Of a stretch of 64,000 nucleotides of DNA, positions 11,360-21,939 are shown in pieces. This stretch comes from Zygosaccharomyces rouxii (lineage: Eukaryota; Ascomycota; Saccharomycetes; Saccharomycetales; Saccharomycetaceae): contig NC_012995.1 of assembly GCF_000026365.1 (NCBI RefSeq), forward strand, positions 1,242,501-1,306,500. The letters run 5' to 3'. The notes below the pieces were generated by a model, which saw only the letters and a program-made list of their open reading frames with translations, searched no databases and was not told the origin of the DNA. Both the position numbers and the translations under genes were made by a program. Positions within the stretch are counted from its first letter, which is position 1. The number at the start of each line of letters is the position of its first letter.

Positions 11360-12829
11360 CTAGAGTATATCCGCTACCTCATTATGCTGGGGTTCAGGAA
11401 CCCCTACGGTTTCGTGTTCAACAAGCACTTTTTCTACTTCCACGTCTTGTGAAGTAGTTGAACAACTACGATCACCAATTACAACGATGTGTTGTTTCTT
11501 GCAGTGTATATCTTGAAATCCGTCGTCCTTTTCACAGCAGGATGCACTGTCGTTATGCTTTATTACAGCTCTAATATCCACGTAGTCACCATCGACTATA
11601 GTACTTTTATCGTTAAATCCATCATTATCCGGCATGTTAAAACTATCCAAATCACCATCAAAAACAGATTCCATGGGACCCGGTTTCCTCTCTAAAATGT
11701 TTATAATGTGAGAATCTTTTACCTCTCGCTTCCATTCTTTGAATTCTTCTTCACCTGATATTAGGATACCGATAAGCATAGATGGATCCAAATCTTGAAT
11801 GGCCAATTTACCGTAGTTGGAAGAATGACACGAGTCGTAAAAAGAGCGCTCTTGATGAGATGGCGAAAGGAATGGTTGTGCAGTATGAGGATCTAGATAT
11901 AGCAATTCGTTCCCCTGATATCCAATAAAATAAAGTGACGAAGAGGGCCTGCCCCCAGCTATGCCCACAGAAAATTTTGATCCCAATAACCTTTTAATAT
12001 CATTCCAATAAAATTCGTTAACCGCATTAATACCCAATTTAACACCTAATAACAAAAGAATTCTACTATCCTTAGACTCATTGAAAACTTTCATCACATC
12101 TTCTTCGTAGACGTCTCCAGAAGATACTGAAATTTGACAATCGTCAATCCCACATTGTTTAAATCCACGTATTAGACTTTGGATACTTCTCGAAGTGGCA
12201 GCAGGTCCAAACCATTCTCCAGGCCTTTTACTTGATAATTCCATCCCCTTAGATACAAAATTGTGAATCGAAAACGGTGCATCTGGAATGTCTACAAACC
12301 AATCAATGATAGATATTTCCTCAGGTTTCAATTCTGATCCAATACGATATCCACGACCCAACCGAGCAATTTGTAATGCATTACCCAGTAAACTCTGACC
12401 GGTACGTATCATGCAACCCCATCCGACATCAGTATTAAAACATGCTGGATTGTTAATCGCATTCTCAATAGCATTTATAGGATTTTCCCTGATGAGAAAA
12501 TGGAAACTTAATGGTGAAGGTCCCCCTGGTACTGCTGGAATTGGCATGAACCTTGTTCTATATGTAAAATGCAATCTAGACCTCACATCTGATAAGAAAT
12601 CCGGATTTTCATTACTATTCTTACTGAAAAGACCACCAATCAGACGAGCGAGATAGGGTTCGTTAACATTCTTATTTTCTTCCCCTGCCCCATTATTATT
12701 ATCAAGTGGTAAAACCGGATAAGATTCTCCTAGCAACACATAGTCTTCTTGATTGACCTCATTCTGATCTGAACCCCCATCACCACCTGGATCATCACCC
12801 TGTATTGACATCTTGGACAAATAATTCAT
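11360..12829 (-). CDS. ATG4: Autophagy cysteine protease Atg4
   Basis: Processes the C terminus of Atg8 and delipidates Atg8-PE during autophagy. The 489-residue protein (family about 494 in yeast) has the peptidase C54 catalytic Cys139 in VGWGCMIRTGQSLLGNAL and the Asp313/His315 pair in YLDPHTAQP. Both triad regions look intact. An alternative start is Met7. The C-terminal 100 residues are low-complexity and acidic; they may include Atg8-interacting motifs, which I did not define. Divergent from SQS1 across about 200 bp. Confidence 0.95.
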   Translation of the reverse strand: MNYLSKMSIQGDDPGGDGGSDQNEVNQEDYVLLGESYPVLPLDNNNGAGEENKNVNEPYLARLIGGLFSKNSNENPDFLSDVRSRLHFTYRTRFMPIPAVPGGPSPLSFHFLIRENPINAIENAINNPACFNTDVGWGCMIRTGQSLLGNALQIARLGRGYRIGSELKPEEISIIDWFVDIPDAPFSIHNFVSKGMELSSKRPGEWFGPAATSRSIQSLIRGFKQCGIDDCQISVSSGDVYEEDVMKVFNESKDSRILLLLGVKLGINAVNEFYWNDIKRLLGSKFSVGIAGGRPSSSLYFIGYQGNELLYLDPHTAQPFLSPSHQERSFYDSCHSSNYGKLAIQDLDPSMLIGILISGEEEFKEWKREVKDSHIINILERKPGPMESVFDGDLDSFNMPDNDGFNDKSTIVDGDYVDIRAVIKHNDSASCCEKDDGFQDIHCKKQHIVVIGDRSCSTTSQDVEVEKVLVEHETVGVPEPQHNEVADIL

Positions 12830-13026
12830 GATAATAAGTTCTCAAATCCCAAAATTTATCTTCTCACCAGATGATCCTTTTTCTATAAGGTTAAGTTGTA
12901 CATAAGTTAGCTTTATCTTGTAAACTCTTTTAACAACACAAACTACCTTTAAACAAAGAACTAAAAATTTGATTCAAAAGACAAAGGAAACGCGCACTCT
13001 GAGTGCTAGAACAGTTCGATTTCAAA

Positions 13027-15180
13027 ATGGCAAAACGTCATAATCATTATAGAGGCCGTGGTACCGGTCGTGGTACTGGTCGTGGTGGCCGTAGACATCA
13101 TGGTAGCTCGAGAGGAAGAGGTGGTGGAAAATTCTCCAAAGGAAAAGGTAGACATCAATCTAGCAGGTCAAAGGGGATGCCACCGCTCGGAAATGGTGAT
13201 CTAAGCAATCCTGACACGGAAGATGTGTTCTTTGGTGACCATATCGACCCCAGCACTGTGGAAGATTACTACTTTGGCCGTCACAAGGACAAGTCCATGT
13301 CGATGGGTGGTTTTAGACCAGGACAACGTGAAGAGAAGCCTGGTAGTAAGTTGGCGTTTCGTAAAAGACCTATGGCTTTTGTTAAGGCTATCGATGTCTA
13401 CGACCCATCGCATGATCTTATTGAAACATTGAGAAGAGAGAATAGCCATTTGATTAAACCTGATGTACAAGAGGGTGATGATGAAAATGATGATATGCAA
13501 GAAGAATATGGTGATGAAAGTGATGATGGGAATGAAGCTGAGAATGAGGAAGAAGAAGAAGAAGAAGAAGAAGAAGAAGAAGAAGAAGAAGAAGAAGAAG
13601 AAGAAGAAGAAGAAGATGATGATGATGAGCTAGAGCTAGAAGAAGAGCAAGAGGCAGTTGAAGAACAGAAGGATGAGGAACAGGAAAAAGCGGATGAGGA
13701 TGAGGATATGGACAAACAAGAAACTTCTGATGTTACTGCGGTTAAAGATGAAGATTTATATGTAATGGATGATGAAGGCGAAGAAGCTGGTGTTGACATA
13801 AAATCTGTGCACGTGGAAGAAACGGACACTACAGCTAATAATACCGAATATGATCCTACGATAACCGTTGGTAAAGTCCAGCTTTCTGTGAAACAAGATG
13901 AGCCTGAGGAATCAGTAGATAACCGCCATGTCGATAGTCCACAGCTTTCGGGAACAATGGGAAGTCTCAAAATTTGTGAAAGTGCTTCACCACCCCCAGA
14001 TCAATCACAAGATCCACAAGACCCACAAGAGCTGCCGTTTGGTATGGCGGAAGAAGATTCGCTAGTCGATTTATCTGAAATTTCCATAACAAACGTCAGA
14101 GTTGGATTTGCGGATGATTCCTACTTTGTTAAATGTTTCCGTATGTTTGGTGATCATGAACCAAAGTGGGTGGATAGAGACAATTTATCAGATTTTATCC
14201 TAGAAGAGTTAAATTATCCTGAACATCGTCTTGGTGCATATTTGCAATTCATCAAAGAATCCCTAATAAAACAAGAAGAACCAGAGCCAACGTATTCAGA
14301 TATACCGCTTTCAGATTCAGATTCAGATGAATATGGAGAAGAAGGTTACTTCAGGAAAGAAGAAAGTGTAAGTTCAGATATGAGAGAAGGACTTGATGAT
14401 TTGATTGCATATACGGAGAAATACAATGTTGGACGTAACATGGAATATGAGACTTCTACACTTAATTCCGTTGGTAAAGGTAAAAAGAAGAAGCTACTTA
14501 TTGATGAATCATTAGGTTTGGATTCAGCTACCATTTCTACTTTAGAAGACAAGTTTAGAAATAGAATAGAATCAAAGGCAAACAAAAGAAGGACTAAGCA
14601 AGATTTCATAGATGAAATGAACCAATTTTCTGAAGATTTGTTCAAAAAATACCCCATTGGATTGCATATACAAAATATTAAAGATGAGTGTGAGTTCTTT
14701 TTACTAAAAGAGAGAGATAGATTAAGTTTCCCACCATTAGATCCTCATGGTAATAATGTTGTCTTAAAGATGTCGCATCATTTCAATTTAAAAGGTTATA
14801 GAGAAGGTTCCGGTAAGGGTACGCATGTAGTTGCACAAAAGACGAGAGCCACTGAGAGATATTCACCCGACTATAATCGTGTGCACCAATTGTTGAGACA
14901 ACGTCCAGTTTTCTACAGAATTGATGTAAATCGTCCAGGTAAAACAACCACAGAGAGGTTTAAAACACAAAAGGCTAAATTCCATGCCAACGAAGGTGAA
15001 GTTGTTGGTCAAGATGCGCCTGCCATTGGCTCAGAAAATGTTGGTAGAAGAATGTTGGAAAAACTGGGTTGGTCCAATGGTGAAGGCCTAGGTGCTCGTG
15101 GTAATAAAGGTATTGCCGAACCACTAATGGCCAGAGTGAAAAAGAGTAAATCAGGGCTTAAGCAATCTCAAGAACAATAA
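13027..15180 (+). CDS. SQS1: SQS1/PFA1, G-patch cofactor of Prp43
   Basis: Activator of the DEAH helicase Prp43 in ribosome biogenesis and splicing. The 717-residue product starts with an RG/GR-rich, basic stretch (residues 1-55), then has a long acidic region with a pure glutamate run encoded by a GAA microsatellite near 13551-13615. A conserved middle region follows (FVKCFRMFGDHEPKW and later), then an R3H-like area around 580-640. It ends with a G-patch (GRRMLEKLGWSNGEGLGARG, around residues 675-700). The ATG at 13027 is chosen; the longer frame begins with GTG at 13003. Neighbours match YNL224C. Confidence 0.92.
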   Translation: MAKRHNHYRGRGTGRGTGRGGRRHHGSSRGRGGGKFSKGKGRHQSSRSKGMPPLGNGDLSNPDTEDVFFGDHIDPSTVEDYYFGRHKDKSMSMGGFRPGQREEKPGSKLAFRKRPMAFVKAIDVYDPSHDLIETLRRENSHLIKPDVQEGDDENDDMQEEYGDESDDGNEAENEEEEEEEEEEEEEEEEEEEEEEEDDDDELELEEEQEAVEEQKDEEQEKADEDEDMDKQETSDVTAVKDEDLYVMDDEGEEAGVDIKSVHVEETDTTANNTEYDPTITVGKVQLSVKQDEPEESVDNRHVDSPQLSGTMGSLKICESASPPPDQSQDPQDPQELPFGMAEEDSLVDLSEISITNVRVGFADDSYFVKCFRMFGDHEPKWVDRDNLSDFILEELNYPEHRLGAYLQFIKESLIKQEEPEPTYSDIPLSDSDSDEYGEEGYFRKEESVSSDMREGLDDLIAYTEKYNVGRNMEYETSTLNSVGKGKKKKLLIDESLGLDSATISTLEDKFRNRIESKANKRRTKQDFIDEMNQFSEDLFKKYPIGLHIQNIKDECEFFLLKERDRLSFPPLDPHGNNVVLKMSHHFNLKGYREGSGKGTHVVAQKTRATERYSPDYNRVHQLLRQRPVFYRIDVNRPGKTTTERFKTQKAKFHANEGEVVGQDAPAIGSENVGRRMLEKLGWSNGEGLGARGNKGIAEPLMARVKKSKSGLKQSQEQ
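13551..13614 (+). repeat. GAA trinucleotide repeat in SQS1
   Basis: About 21 consecutive GAA codons encode polyglutamate within the acidic domain. Length is probably variable between strains. Confidence 0.85.
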
Positions 15181-15417
15181 GAGGAAACTAGTGGGAGTAA
15201 ATATAATACATTTTCCAATCTGTTTAACCTATTTCACATATATATGTATATGTAATCCTAATTTATCATATAATAGATGGAAAATGATCTGGCGCGTCAG
15301 AACGTATACGCACTCACATAAACAAACACACACAAAAGCTGAAGATTATACAAAGAACACCATTGAATTTGTGGTAATCGAAACTCGTTCTTCTTGTGAG
15401 GTGAAATTGGGGAAGGA

Positions 15418-18204
15418 ATGAGCTACCTAGAAAAGAGAATCTCTTCCCATAGCGGGTTACCCACAAGAGAAGAAGTGGAAGAAGAACAGAAATTCGATTT
15501 CACCCGTGGTCAAAATTCTGAGTATAACTATTCTATGTTTGGAGCTGCTGGTAGTCCCAAACAGGGCAATCCTTGGAGTTTTATTGACGTCATTAACCCA
15601 AAGAAACATGCACTAGCCTTTGCCAAAGAATTGGATAATAAAAGAGGCATACCGATTGACAACAGCAAAGATAATACGGATGATAGTAATGGAAGTGGTA
15701 ATACTAACAATACAATTACGAACACAAATGAATTTACAGGAGATGGGTCATCACAGTCAACTATAAGAAGACTTCCATCGGGTGCTAAACCTACTTCTAC
15801 TGGGCATACGATTCAGGCAACGACGCCAGTCAAATCGAGCGCTAATAATGCAAACCCTAATGAACAACAAAATTTAAGCGATGTAGTGGGTCAGTCTACA
15901 CCGTTGACTCTGGAGAAAAATCGGAGACCTGCTACTCAAAATTCTGACGATGCTAAAGATTATGATGGGTTGGTTAAAGAGACACATTGGCTTCATGAGG
16001 AAATTGCACAGTTGAAGGATCAATTATTGCGTTCTGAATCTCAGAAAGTGGAAAAAGATGCTAAGATTGTAGAATTGGGTGAATCCTTGCAAAATAAATC
16101 TTCCAGTTTACAAAATAATCTAAGGGAAAAGGAAAATAGTATTAGTACTTTACAAGATGAAATAAAGAAGTTGAAAGAACAATGGGCAATTGGTAACAAA
16201 AGAAATGAAAGTGAAATGGACAAAAAACTACAACTAATTCAAGAAATGGAGCGGCGTAGTCAAGAAGCAATTCAAGAGTTAAAACTATCTCATCAAAGAG
16301 ACCAAGATTCCCTGAATGAAAAATTGAAAAAACTGGATACTAATTGGCACGAAAATTTGGAAAATGAAAAACAAAAGTTGATAGCAGATATCGATAGTTT
16401 AGAGGCAGAATACGATAATAAGACAACAGAATTCCAAAACACTATCAAGGAAAAAATACAACAGTTAGAAGTAAGTGACGAGGCCCTACGTAAGAAAACA
16501 CAAGAATTAGACTCTCTTCGAAATGATATGTGTAAAAAAAACGATGAATTGGCTAATAAATTGGAAGAATTAGAAGAAGTACGGAAAAATTTGAAAGATA
16601 AAGATTCTGAACTGGCTGGAAAAAGTAAGGAACTACAAGAATTACAATCCAAGTGCGAACAAAGGGAGCGTAACCTACAAAATGATTTGAAATCTAAAGA
16701 TGAACGAATCAACGTGTTATCAGATCTTTTAAAACAAAGAGATCAAAATATTAGTCACAAAGATGAACGAATCACCGAATTATCAGATCTTTTAAAACAA
16801 AGAGATCAAGATATTAGTCACAAAGATGAAGAAAATCGCCAAAAAGTTAGGGAACTGAAAGCTCTTGAGGCCAAATTTTCTGAGAAAAATGATGAATTCT
16901 CACGGAAATCTAAAGATTTCGATCTTTTACAAGAATCGAGAAAGGAGGTATTAAGCGCCAAGTCACAAGTGGAACAACAATTAAGAAAGTCAGAAATTCA
17001 AACTAAAAAAGTTGAAGATCGTTTCCATAGACAACGCATGGATTACAATGAACAGATTAAACAGTTGCAGCAGAGTCTTGAGGATGAAAAGAAACGTCAT
17101 GATAATCTAAAGGATAAGATGAAAGAAGTGGATCAATTTGCCCAATACATAGAAGATTTAGAATTGTTCGAAATAAAATTGGGCAACCTCATCGTGGATA
17201 CTTTTAAAAAAAGCCATGAAACTAAAAATCTCGATCCTTTCTTTATTGATACTTTTAAAGACGTAATAGGTTTCCGTACTAAGCAACAGGATAAATCATT
17301 TCAAGATTTGCAATCTAAAATCGACGCTCTCGAACTAAAGAATCAAGAATTGATAATTCAAATTGAGCATCAATGGAAATCAAAAGTCGAAAGTGAACAT
17401 CAAGAATTAGAACAACACAAATACGAATTGGAGCAATTACAGAAGAGGTTCAAGAATACGGAAGATAAGCTAGCTACCACCCAGGCCAAGTTGGAAATTT
17501 ATCAGGAGGAGAAGTCTGTTCTTCTCAAGGAAAAGGAATCGGTACTCCAAAGCAACGTGGCGCTCAATGAAGAATTTGCCAACTACAAATCCAATTCATT
17601 AAACAAGGATCAAGAAAGGTTTTTAGAACTTGTAGGGAAAATAGAAGAACAAACAGAATTGATCCGCAAATTACAAGATGATATCAAGAATTCAACTGAA
17701 ACCACGGGTCAATTGGAAAGTCAATTGGAAATCTTACACAAAGAGTTTGATTCGAAATCGTCAGAATTAGACGAATTGCACTCGTCAGTGTATAAACTAA
17801 AAGGTGATCCATCCAGAAAGATTACTTTTGAAGTTGCTCGTCGTTCAAGACCCGATATCAATGCAATTACTTACGAAAATTTAATGGTCAACAAAGTAGA
17901 TTCGATCGATATGGTTGAATTACAGAATATCGTTAAAAATTTAATCCTTTTGTTAGATATCCCATTTAACAAATTGACTAAAAAGAGTCCATTGGTGGCC
18001 ATATATTTGAAGTACGAACGTCCCATATTTTCACATTTTGCTAATAGATTACATTACCAAATGTTCAATGAACCCATTGATATGAAACGATTTGCAAATG
18101 AAGCCTACGGGCAGTATACAGAGGATCATGACATGAGAGCTATTAAACATCCACTACAGAGCTGTCTCGACAATTTGTACCAGAGATTGGTCTCCAAGAT
18201 ATGA
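15418..18204 (+). CDS. CNM67: CNM67/ADY3-family spindle pole body protein
   Basis: Structural coiled-coil protein of the spindle pole body outer plaque. In S. cerevisiae the ancestral gene became two: CNM67 (YNL225C, mitotic outer plaque spacer) and ADY3 (YDL239C, meiotic prospore membrane); here there is one gene of 928 residues. About residues 1-170 are polar and unstructured, residues about 175-790 are an almost continuous heptad-rich coiled coil, and the last about 130 residues form a compact domain (KITFEVARRSRPD onward) that matches the conserved C-terminal attachment domain. A 63-bp in-frame tandem duplication lies inside the coiled coil. It is longer than S. cerevisiae Cnm67 (581), nearer to Ady3 (790). 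Confidence 0.85.
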   Translation: MSYLEKRISSHSGLPTREEVEEEQKFDFTRGQNSEYNYSMFGAAGSPKQGNPWSFIDVINPKKHALAFAKELDNKRGIPIDNSKDNTDDSNGSGNTNNTITNTNEFTGDGSSQSTIRRLPSGAKPTSTGHTIQATTPVKSSANNANPNEQQNLSDVVGQSTPLTLEKNRRPATQNSDDAKDYDGLVKETHWLHEEIAQLKDQLLRSESQKVEKDAKIVELGESLQNKSSSLQNNLREKENSISTLQDEIKKLKEQWAIGNKRNESEMDKKLQLIQEMERRSQEAIQELKLSHQRDQDSLNEKLKKLDTNWHENLENEKQKLIADIDSLEAEYDNKTTEFQNTIKEKIQQLEVSDEALRKKTQELDSLRNDMCKKNDELANKLEELEEVRKNLKDKDSELAGKSKELQELQSKCEQRERNLQNDLKSKDERINVLSDLLKQRDQNISHKDERITELSDLLKQRDQDISHKDEENRQKVRELKALEAKFSEKNDEFSRKSKDFDLLQESRKEVLSAKSQVEQQLRKSEIQTKKVEDRFHRQRMDYNEQIKQLQQSLEDEKKRHDNLKDKMKEVDQFAQYIEDLELFEIKLGNLIVDTFKKSHETKNLDPFFIDTFKDVIGFRTKQQDKSFQDLQSKIDALELKNQELIIQIEHQWKSKVESEHQELEQHKYELEQLQKRFKNTEDKLATTQAKLEIYQEEKSVLLKEKESVLQSNVALNEEFANYKSNSLNKDQERFLELVGKIEEQTELIRKLQDDIKNSTETTGQLESQLEILHKEFDSKSSELDELHSSVYKLKGDPSRKITFEVARRSRPDINAITYENLMVNKVDSIDMVELQNIVKNLILLLDIPFNKLTKKSPLVAIYLKYERPIFSHFANRLHYQMFNEPIDMKRFANEAYGQYTEDHDMRAIKHPLQSCLDNLYQRLVSKI
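16696..16821 (+). repeat. 63-bp in-frame tandem duplication in CNM67/ADY3
   Basis: Two copies (16696-16758 and 16759-16821), with only a few base differences, each encode 21 residues (KDERI..LSDLLKQRDQ.ISH). 21 residues is exactly three heptads, so the duplication keeps the coiled-coil phase. Confidence 0.9.
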
Positions 18205-18395
18205 CGGAAAAGAAAGGGAAAATTGGGAAATTTAGGGTGATTAATTTCGATCACCACGAATAATTTTATTCGTTCTTTTGTTTTCATTTGTCATTTTTTT
18301 TTTTTTTTTATTTAATTCATTTTTTCTATTTTTTTTGTTTCTGGTACTGGGCAAAGTAATTGATAGACGGACTTGTTTAAGACGCTTGAATTTTT

Positions 18396-18397
<2 letters not shown>

Positions 18398-18433
<36 letters not shown>
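18398..18433 (+). repeat. 36-base poly(T) tract
   Basis: Uninterrupted run of about 36 T between the CNM67/ADY3 stop and JJJ1, ending 114 bp before the JJJ1 ATG. Such tracts exclude nucleosomes in yeast promoters. The exact length is prone to sequencing error. Confidence 0.85.
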
Positions 18434-18434
<1 letters not shown>

Positions 18435-18547
18435 ATCGAATTGTATGTAACTTTAAGTAAAGAAAAGAAACAGGAATATTTCTCGAACTATTCGTCTTCC
18501 ACTACTCTCTGTTCGAGAACTCTGTGTCTCCTCAACCAGCAATTGAT

Positions 18548-20125
18548 ATGAAGACTTGCTATTATGAACTCTTGGGCGTTTCTTCCACTGCTGATGATCT
18601 TGAACTAAAGAAAGCGTTTAGGCGGAAAGCATTACAATATCATCCTGACAAAAATAGAGACAATGTGGAAGAAGCAACAGAAACATTTGCACAGATTAGA
18701 GCTGCTTATGAAGTACTCAATGATCCACAGGAAAGAGCGTGGTACGATTCCCACAAGTCACAGATCTTAAATGACGATATCAATGGCGGTACATATGAAG
18801 ATGATGAATATGGAAGTTATGCCATGGATACTGGTGTGACTAGTGAAGAATTACTCATGTTTTTCAACTCTTCGTTATATACAAGGTTAGACGATACACC
18901 AGCCGGATTCTATCAAATTGCAGGTAAAGTTTTTGCCAGATTGGCTAAGGATGAGGTCTTACACGGTAGAATGTCGGGCTTCAAAGAGTTTAATCGATAT
19001 GACGATGATTATTTTGAATCCAAAATTTCTTCTAATGGATATGTTAAAGCTTGTGATGATAGAATAAAAGAGATGCTCAAAGATGATAGCCGCTGTCTTT
19101 TCCCACCATTTGGAAGTTCAGCAACTGATTACGAAGTGCTAAAGACGTTTTACAAGAAGTGGTCTTCGTTTAATACAGTTAAAAGTTTTAGATGGAAAGA
19201 TGAGTACATGTATTCAAGCATTTACGATAGAAGGACTAAAAGAGAGATTAATAAGAGAAATGATAAGATAAGACAACAGTCTAGAAATGAATACAATAAA
19301 ACTGTTAAAAGGTTTGTCACATTTATCAAAAAGTTAGATAGAAGAGTGCAAGAAGGTGAAAGGAAAGCTAAAGAATCGAAGCGTGAAAGTGAACGTGCTA
19401 AATTTCAAGAGTTGAAAAGGACTGCACAAAGAGAACAACCTCAGTTTGAAATGCAGAGTTGGCAAACGATTGATGAGAATAAATGGGATGATTTGGAAAA
19501 ACTATACAGTGGTGGCGAAGAAAACTCAGACTATGGTTATGATAATAAGAATGATAATAATAATACTAATAATAATGATAATGAGAAGTACGAAAATGGA
19601 GATTCTGACGAGTATGTGGAATTGATTTACGATTGCTTTGTCTGTAATAAAAGGTTTAAATCAGAGAACCAATTAGAAAACCACAATAATACAAAGGCCC
19701 ATAGAAAAAATGTTAAAAAGATACAGAGACAGATGAAGAAGGAAGACTTTGCTTTGGGGCTTGACGACTTGTCTGACTTAGATGACTATGCGAGTGCACA
19801 AAGCAGAGAAGATGAGGAGGAAGATCAAGAGGAACAAGAGGATGAAGAACAAGAAGCTGAATCCGAAGATGAATCCGAAGATGAATCTGACGATGAATCT
19901 GACGATGAAGAACTGAAGAAACTCGAAGAAGAACTGGCACAAATTGAACAACAACTCAAAGGTGTAAGCACTTCAGATGAGAAGAACAGTCCTGTACAGG
20001 ATGAAAATGATGTTAATGCGGATGTTGACGTCGAAGTGGAAAAATCTGATAGTGAATCTCTACCGTCACAAGATAAGGAAGATGAGGAATTTCAAAGATC
20101 ACTAGAGGATCTCGACAAGGAGTAG
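18548..20125 (+). CDS. JJJ1: J-protein co-chaperone Jjj1
   Basis: Cytosolic Hsp70 co-chaperone needed for a late step of 60S ribosomal subunit maturation (release of the Arx1/Rei1 shuttling factors). From the ATG at 18548 the product has 525 residues: an N-terminal J domain (about 3-70) with intact HPD at 32-34; a charged middle region (RERERAK-like) around 225-300; a C2H2 zinc finger around 360-388 ([20 protein letters not shown]); and a long acidic tail. The longer frame begins at a GTG (18524) and is unsupported. Matches YNL227C by order. Confidence 0.94.
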   Translation: MKTCYYELLGVSSTADDLELKKAFRRKALQYHPDKNRDNVEEATETFAQIRAAYEVLNDPQERAWYDSHKSQILNDDINGGTYEDDEYGSYAMDTGVTSEELLMFFNSSLYTRLDDTPAGFYQIAGKVFARLAKDEVLHGRMSGFKEFNRYDDDYFESKISSNGYVKACDDRIKEMLKDDSRCLFPPFGSSATDYEVLKTFYKKWSSFNTVKSFRWKDEYMYSSIYDRRTKREINKRNDKIRQQSRNEYNKTVKRFVTFIKKLDRRVQEGERKAKESKRESERAKFQELKRTAQREQPQFEMQSWQTIDENKWDDLEKLYSGGEENSDYGYDNKNDNNNTNNNDNEKYENGDSDEYVELIYDCFVCNKRFKSENQLENHNNTKAHRKNVKKIQRQMKKEDFALGLDDLSDLDDYASAQSREDEEEDQEEQEDEEQEAESEDESEDESDDESDDEELKKLEEELAQIEQQLKGVSTSDEKNSPVQDENDVNADVDVEVEKSDSESLPSQDKEDEEFQRSLEDLDKE

Positions 20126-20519
20126 AAAAATCCCAAGGAAAATTATATGTGGCGAAATACTTCCTAAGAGAGAAATTCAGCCATGTAAGCACGGTATTAT
20201 GGTACCTCGGCGGCTAGTCTTGAAGTAAAAATTTACCCTGTCTCTCACGTGGTAACATTAATACAAGGACATAGAAAAATTTTTCGTCCGCCGTTTTGAA
20301 AAATGTCGAAAAAGGAAGCAAAGCTATGGGTAAATGAAGAGGCTACTATCTAATGGGGAAAGGAGATAAAGATCTTTAAACCATAGTAGTAGTTGGAGGT
20401 ACGCTTTCTGAAGCTTCATATTTTCTGTAATTGCAACATTGATATTAGGACAGCCCATATTCTAATCGCTAGTCGAAGAAGAAAAATATTAAGAAAAATA
20501 AGGAAAAAGTCCCTGAAAG
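20126..20519. other. JJJ1-URE2 intergenic region
   Basis: 394 bp holding the URE2 promoter. A CACGTG core lies at 20246-20251. Nothing else recognisable. Confidence 0.5.
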
Positions 20520-21635
20520 ATGGATGGTAGTGGTAGTCTAAATTCTAGTAGTAATACCGTATCGAATCTTTCTAATGCTTTGCATCAGGTTAATTTAGGT
20601 AATAGTAATACTACTACGGATCAGAGCAATATAAATTTTGACTTTCAAGGCGGTAACGGTAATAGTAATGGGGCATCGACAAATGTAGCTCATAACAATG
20701 GAATACTCATAGCTGATGAACAACAACAGCGACAGCGTTTTGTCCAACAACAACAAATACAGCAACGTCAGGCACAACAGCAACAGCAACATCAGCAGCA
20801 AGTTCGACAAGCGCAACAACTACAGTTACAACAACAGATAATGTCAAACATTGGACCTATCGATCATACAAGAATTAGGAAATTCTTCCAAAATCAGCCG
20901 TTGGAAGGTTATACCCTTTTCTCTCACAGATCTGCTCCCAATGGGTTTAAAGTGGCGATAGTATTAAGCGAACTGGGTTTACCTTATAATACATTTTTCC
21001 TTGATTTTAATATCGGTGAACATAGAGCACCTGAATTTGTTTCAGTGAATCCAAATGCGAGAGTACCAGCGTTAATTGATCATGGTATGGATAATTTAGC
21101 GGTTTGGGAATCGGGTGCGATAATATTACATTTGGTTAATAAATATCATAGGGAAACTGGTGAACCACTACTGTGGTCAGATAATCTAGTTGATCAATCT
21201 CAAATCAATGGGTGGTTATTCTTCCAGACTTCAGGACATGCCCCCATGATTGGTCAAGCATTGCATTTCAGATATTTTCATTCACAAAAAATTGCAAGTG
21301 CTGTAGAAAGGTATACAGATGAAGTGAGGAGAGTTTATGGAGTCGTGGAAATGGCACTTGCTGAAAGGCGAGAGGCATTAATTATGGAATTAGATGTGGA
21401 AAATGCGGCATCATATTCAGCGGGTACAACACCATTATCACAAAGTAGGTTTTTCGATTATCCCGTATGGCTAGTCGGCGAACGTATAACTATAGCTGAT
21501 TTGGCATTTGTTCCCTGGAATAACGTTGTGGATAGGATTGGTATCAATATCAAATTAGAATTTCCTGAGGTTTACAAGTGGACTAAACAGATGATGAGAC
21601 GTCCAGCTGTAATTAAAGCCCTAAGAGGTGAATAA
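20520..21635 (+). CDS. URE2: Nitrogen catabolite repression regulator Ure2
   Basis: Cytosolic GST-fold protein that retains the GATA activator Gln3 when good nitrogen sources are present; in S. cerevisiae it forms the [URE3] prion. The 371-residue product has an N-terminal region (about 1-120) first rich in Asn/Ser, then with a glutamine-rich tract around 60-110. A GST N-terminal thioredoxin-like domain follows from about 135 (GYTLFSHRSAPNGFKVAIVL), and an all-helical GST C-terminal domain to 371. The Ure2-specific insertion in the C-terminal half (around 290-315) is present. Neighbours match YNL229C. Confidence 0.96.
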   Translation: MDGSGSLNSSSNTVSNLSNALHQVNLGNSNTTTDQSNINFDFQGGNGNSNGASTNVAHNNGILIADEQQQRQRFVQQQQIQQRQAQQQQQHQQQVRQAQQLQLQQQIMSNIGPIDHTRIRKFFQNQPLEGYTLFSHRSAPNGFKVAIVLSELGLPYNTFFLDFNIGEHRAPEFVSVNPNARVPALIDHGMDNLAVWESGAIILHLVNKYHRETGEPLLWSDNLVDQSQINGWLFFQTSGHAPMIGQALHFRYFHSQKIASAVERYTDEVRRVYGVVEMALAERREALIMELDVENAASYSAGTTPLSQSRFFDYPVWLVGERITIADLAFVPWNNVVDRIGINIKLEFPEVYKWTKQMMRRPAVIKALRGE

Positions 21636-21939
21636 TAATTTTGAAGAAATCTCCAAGAAAAGTACCAACTATTAAATAAAATAAAAAAATACTGTACGAT
21701 TCGACTGTTTAAATGAAGAGTGTAAACCAATTTTTCTCTTTTGCTTGCTTATACAAAACTGACTGTTAAATTTTATGTTCTTGTGATTCCGCTAACTGCG
21801 CGGGAGCTGTGTTTAACCAAGTACATAGTACCACTGTGATAAAGGTAGAACTATAGGAATATACAAAAGAGTTCAAAGAACTTGGTTTTAGATATCATTT
21901 GACGATTACGTACATGTGGAAGGTTTATAATAGTTGAAA
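21636..21939. other. URE2-ELA1 intergenic region
   Basis: 304 bp, AT-rich, with no recognisable element beyond ordinary promoter sequence for ELA1. Confidence 0.4.

Noticed and set aside
13398..13970. Serine-rich 190-codon minus-strand frame
   Set aside because: It is the antisense shadow of the GAA repeat and acidic region of SQS1.
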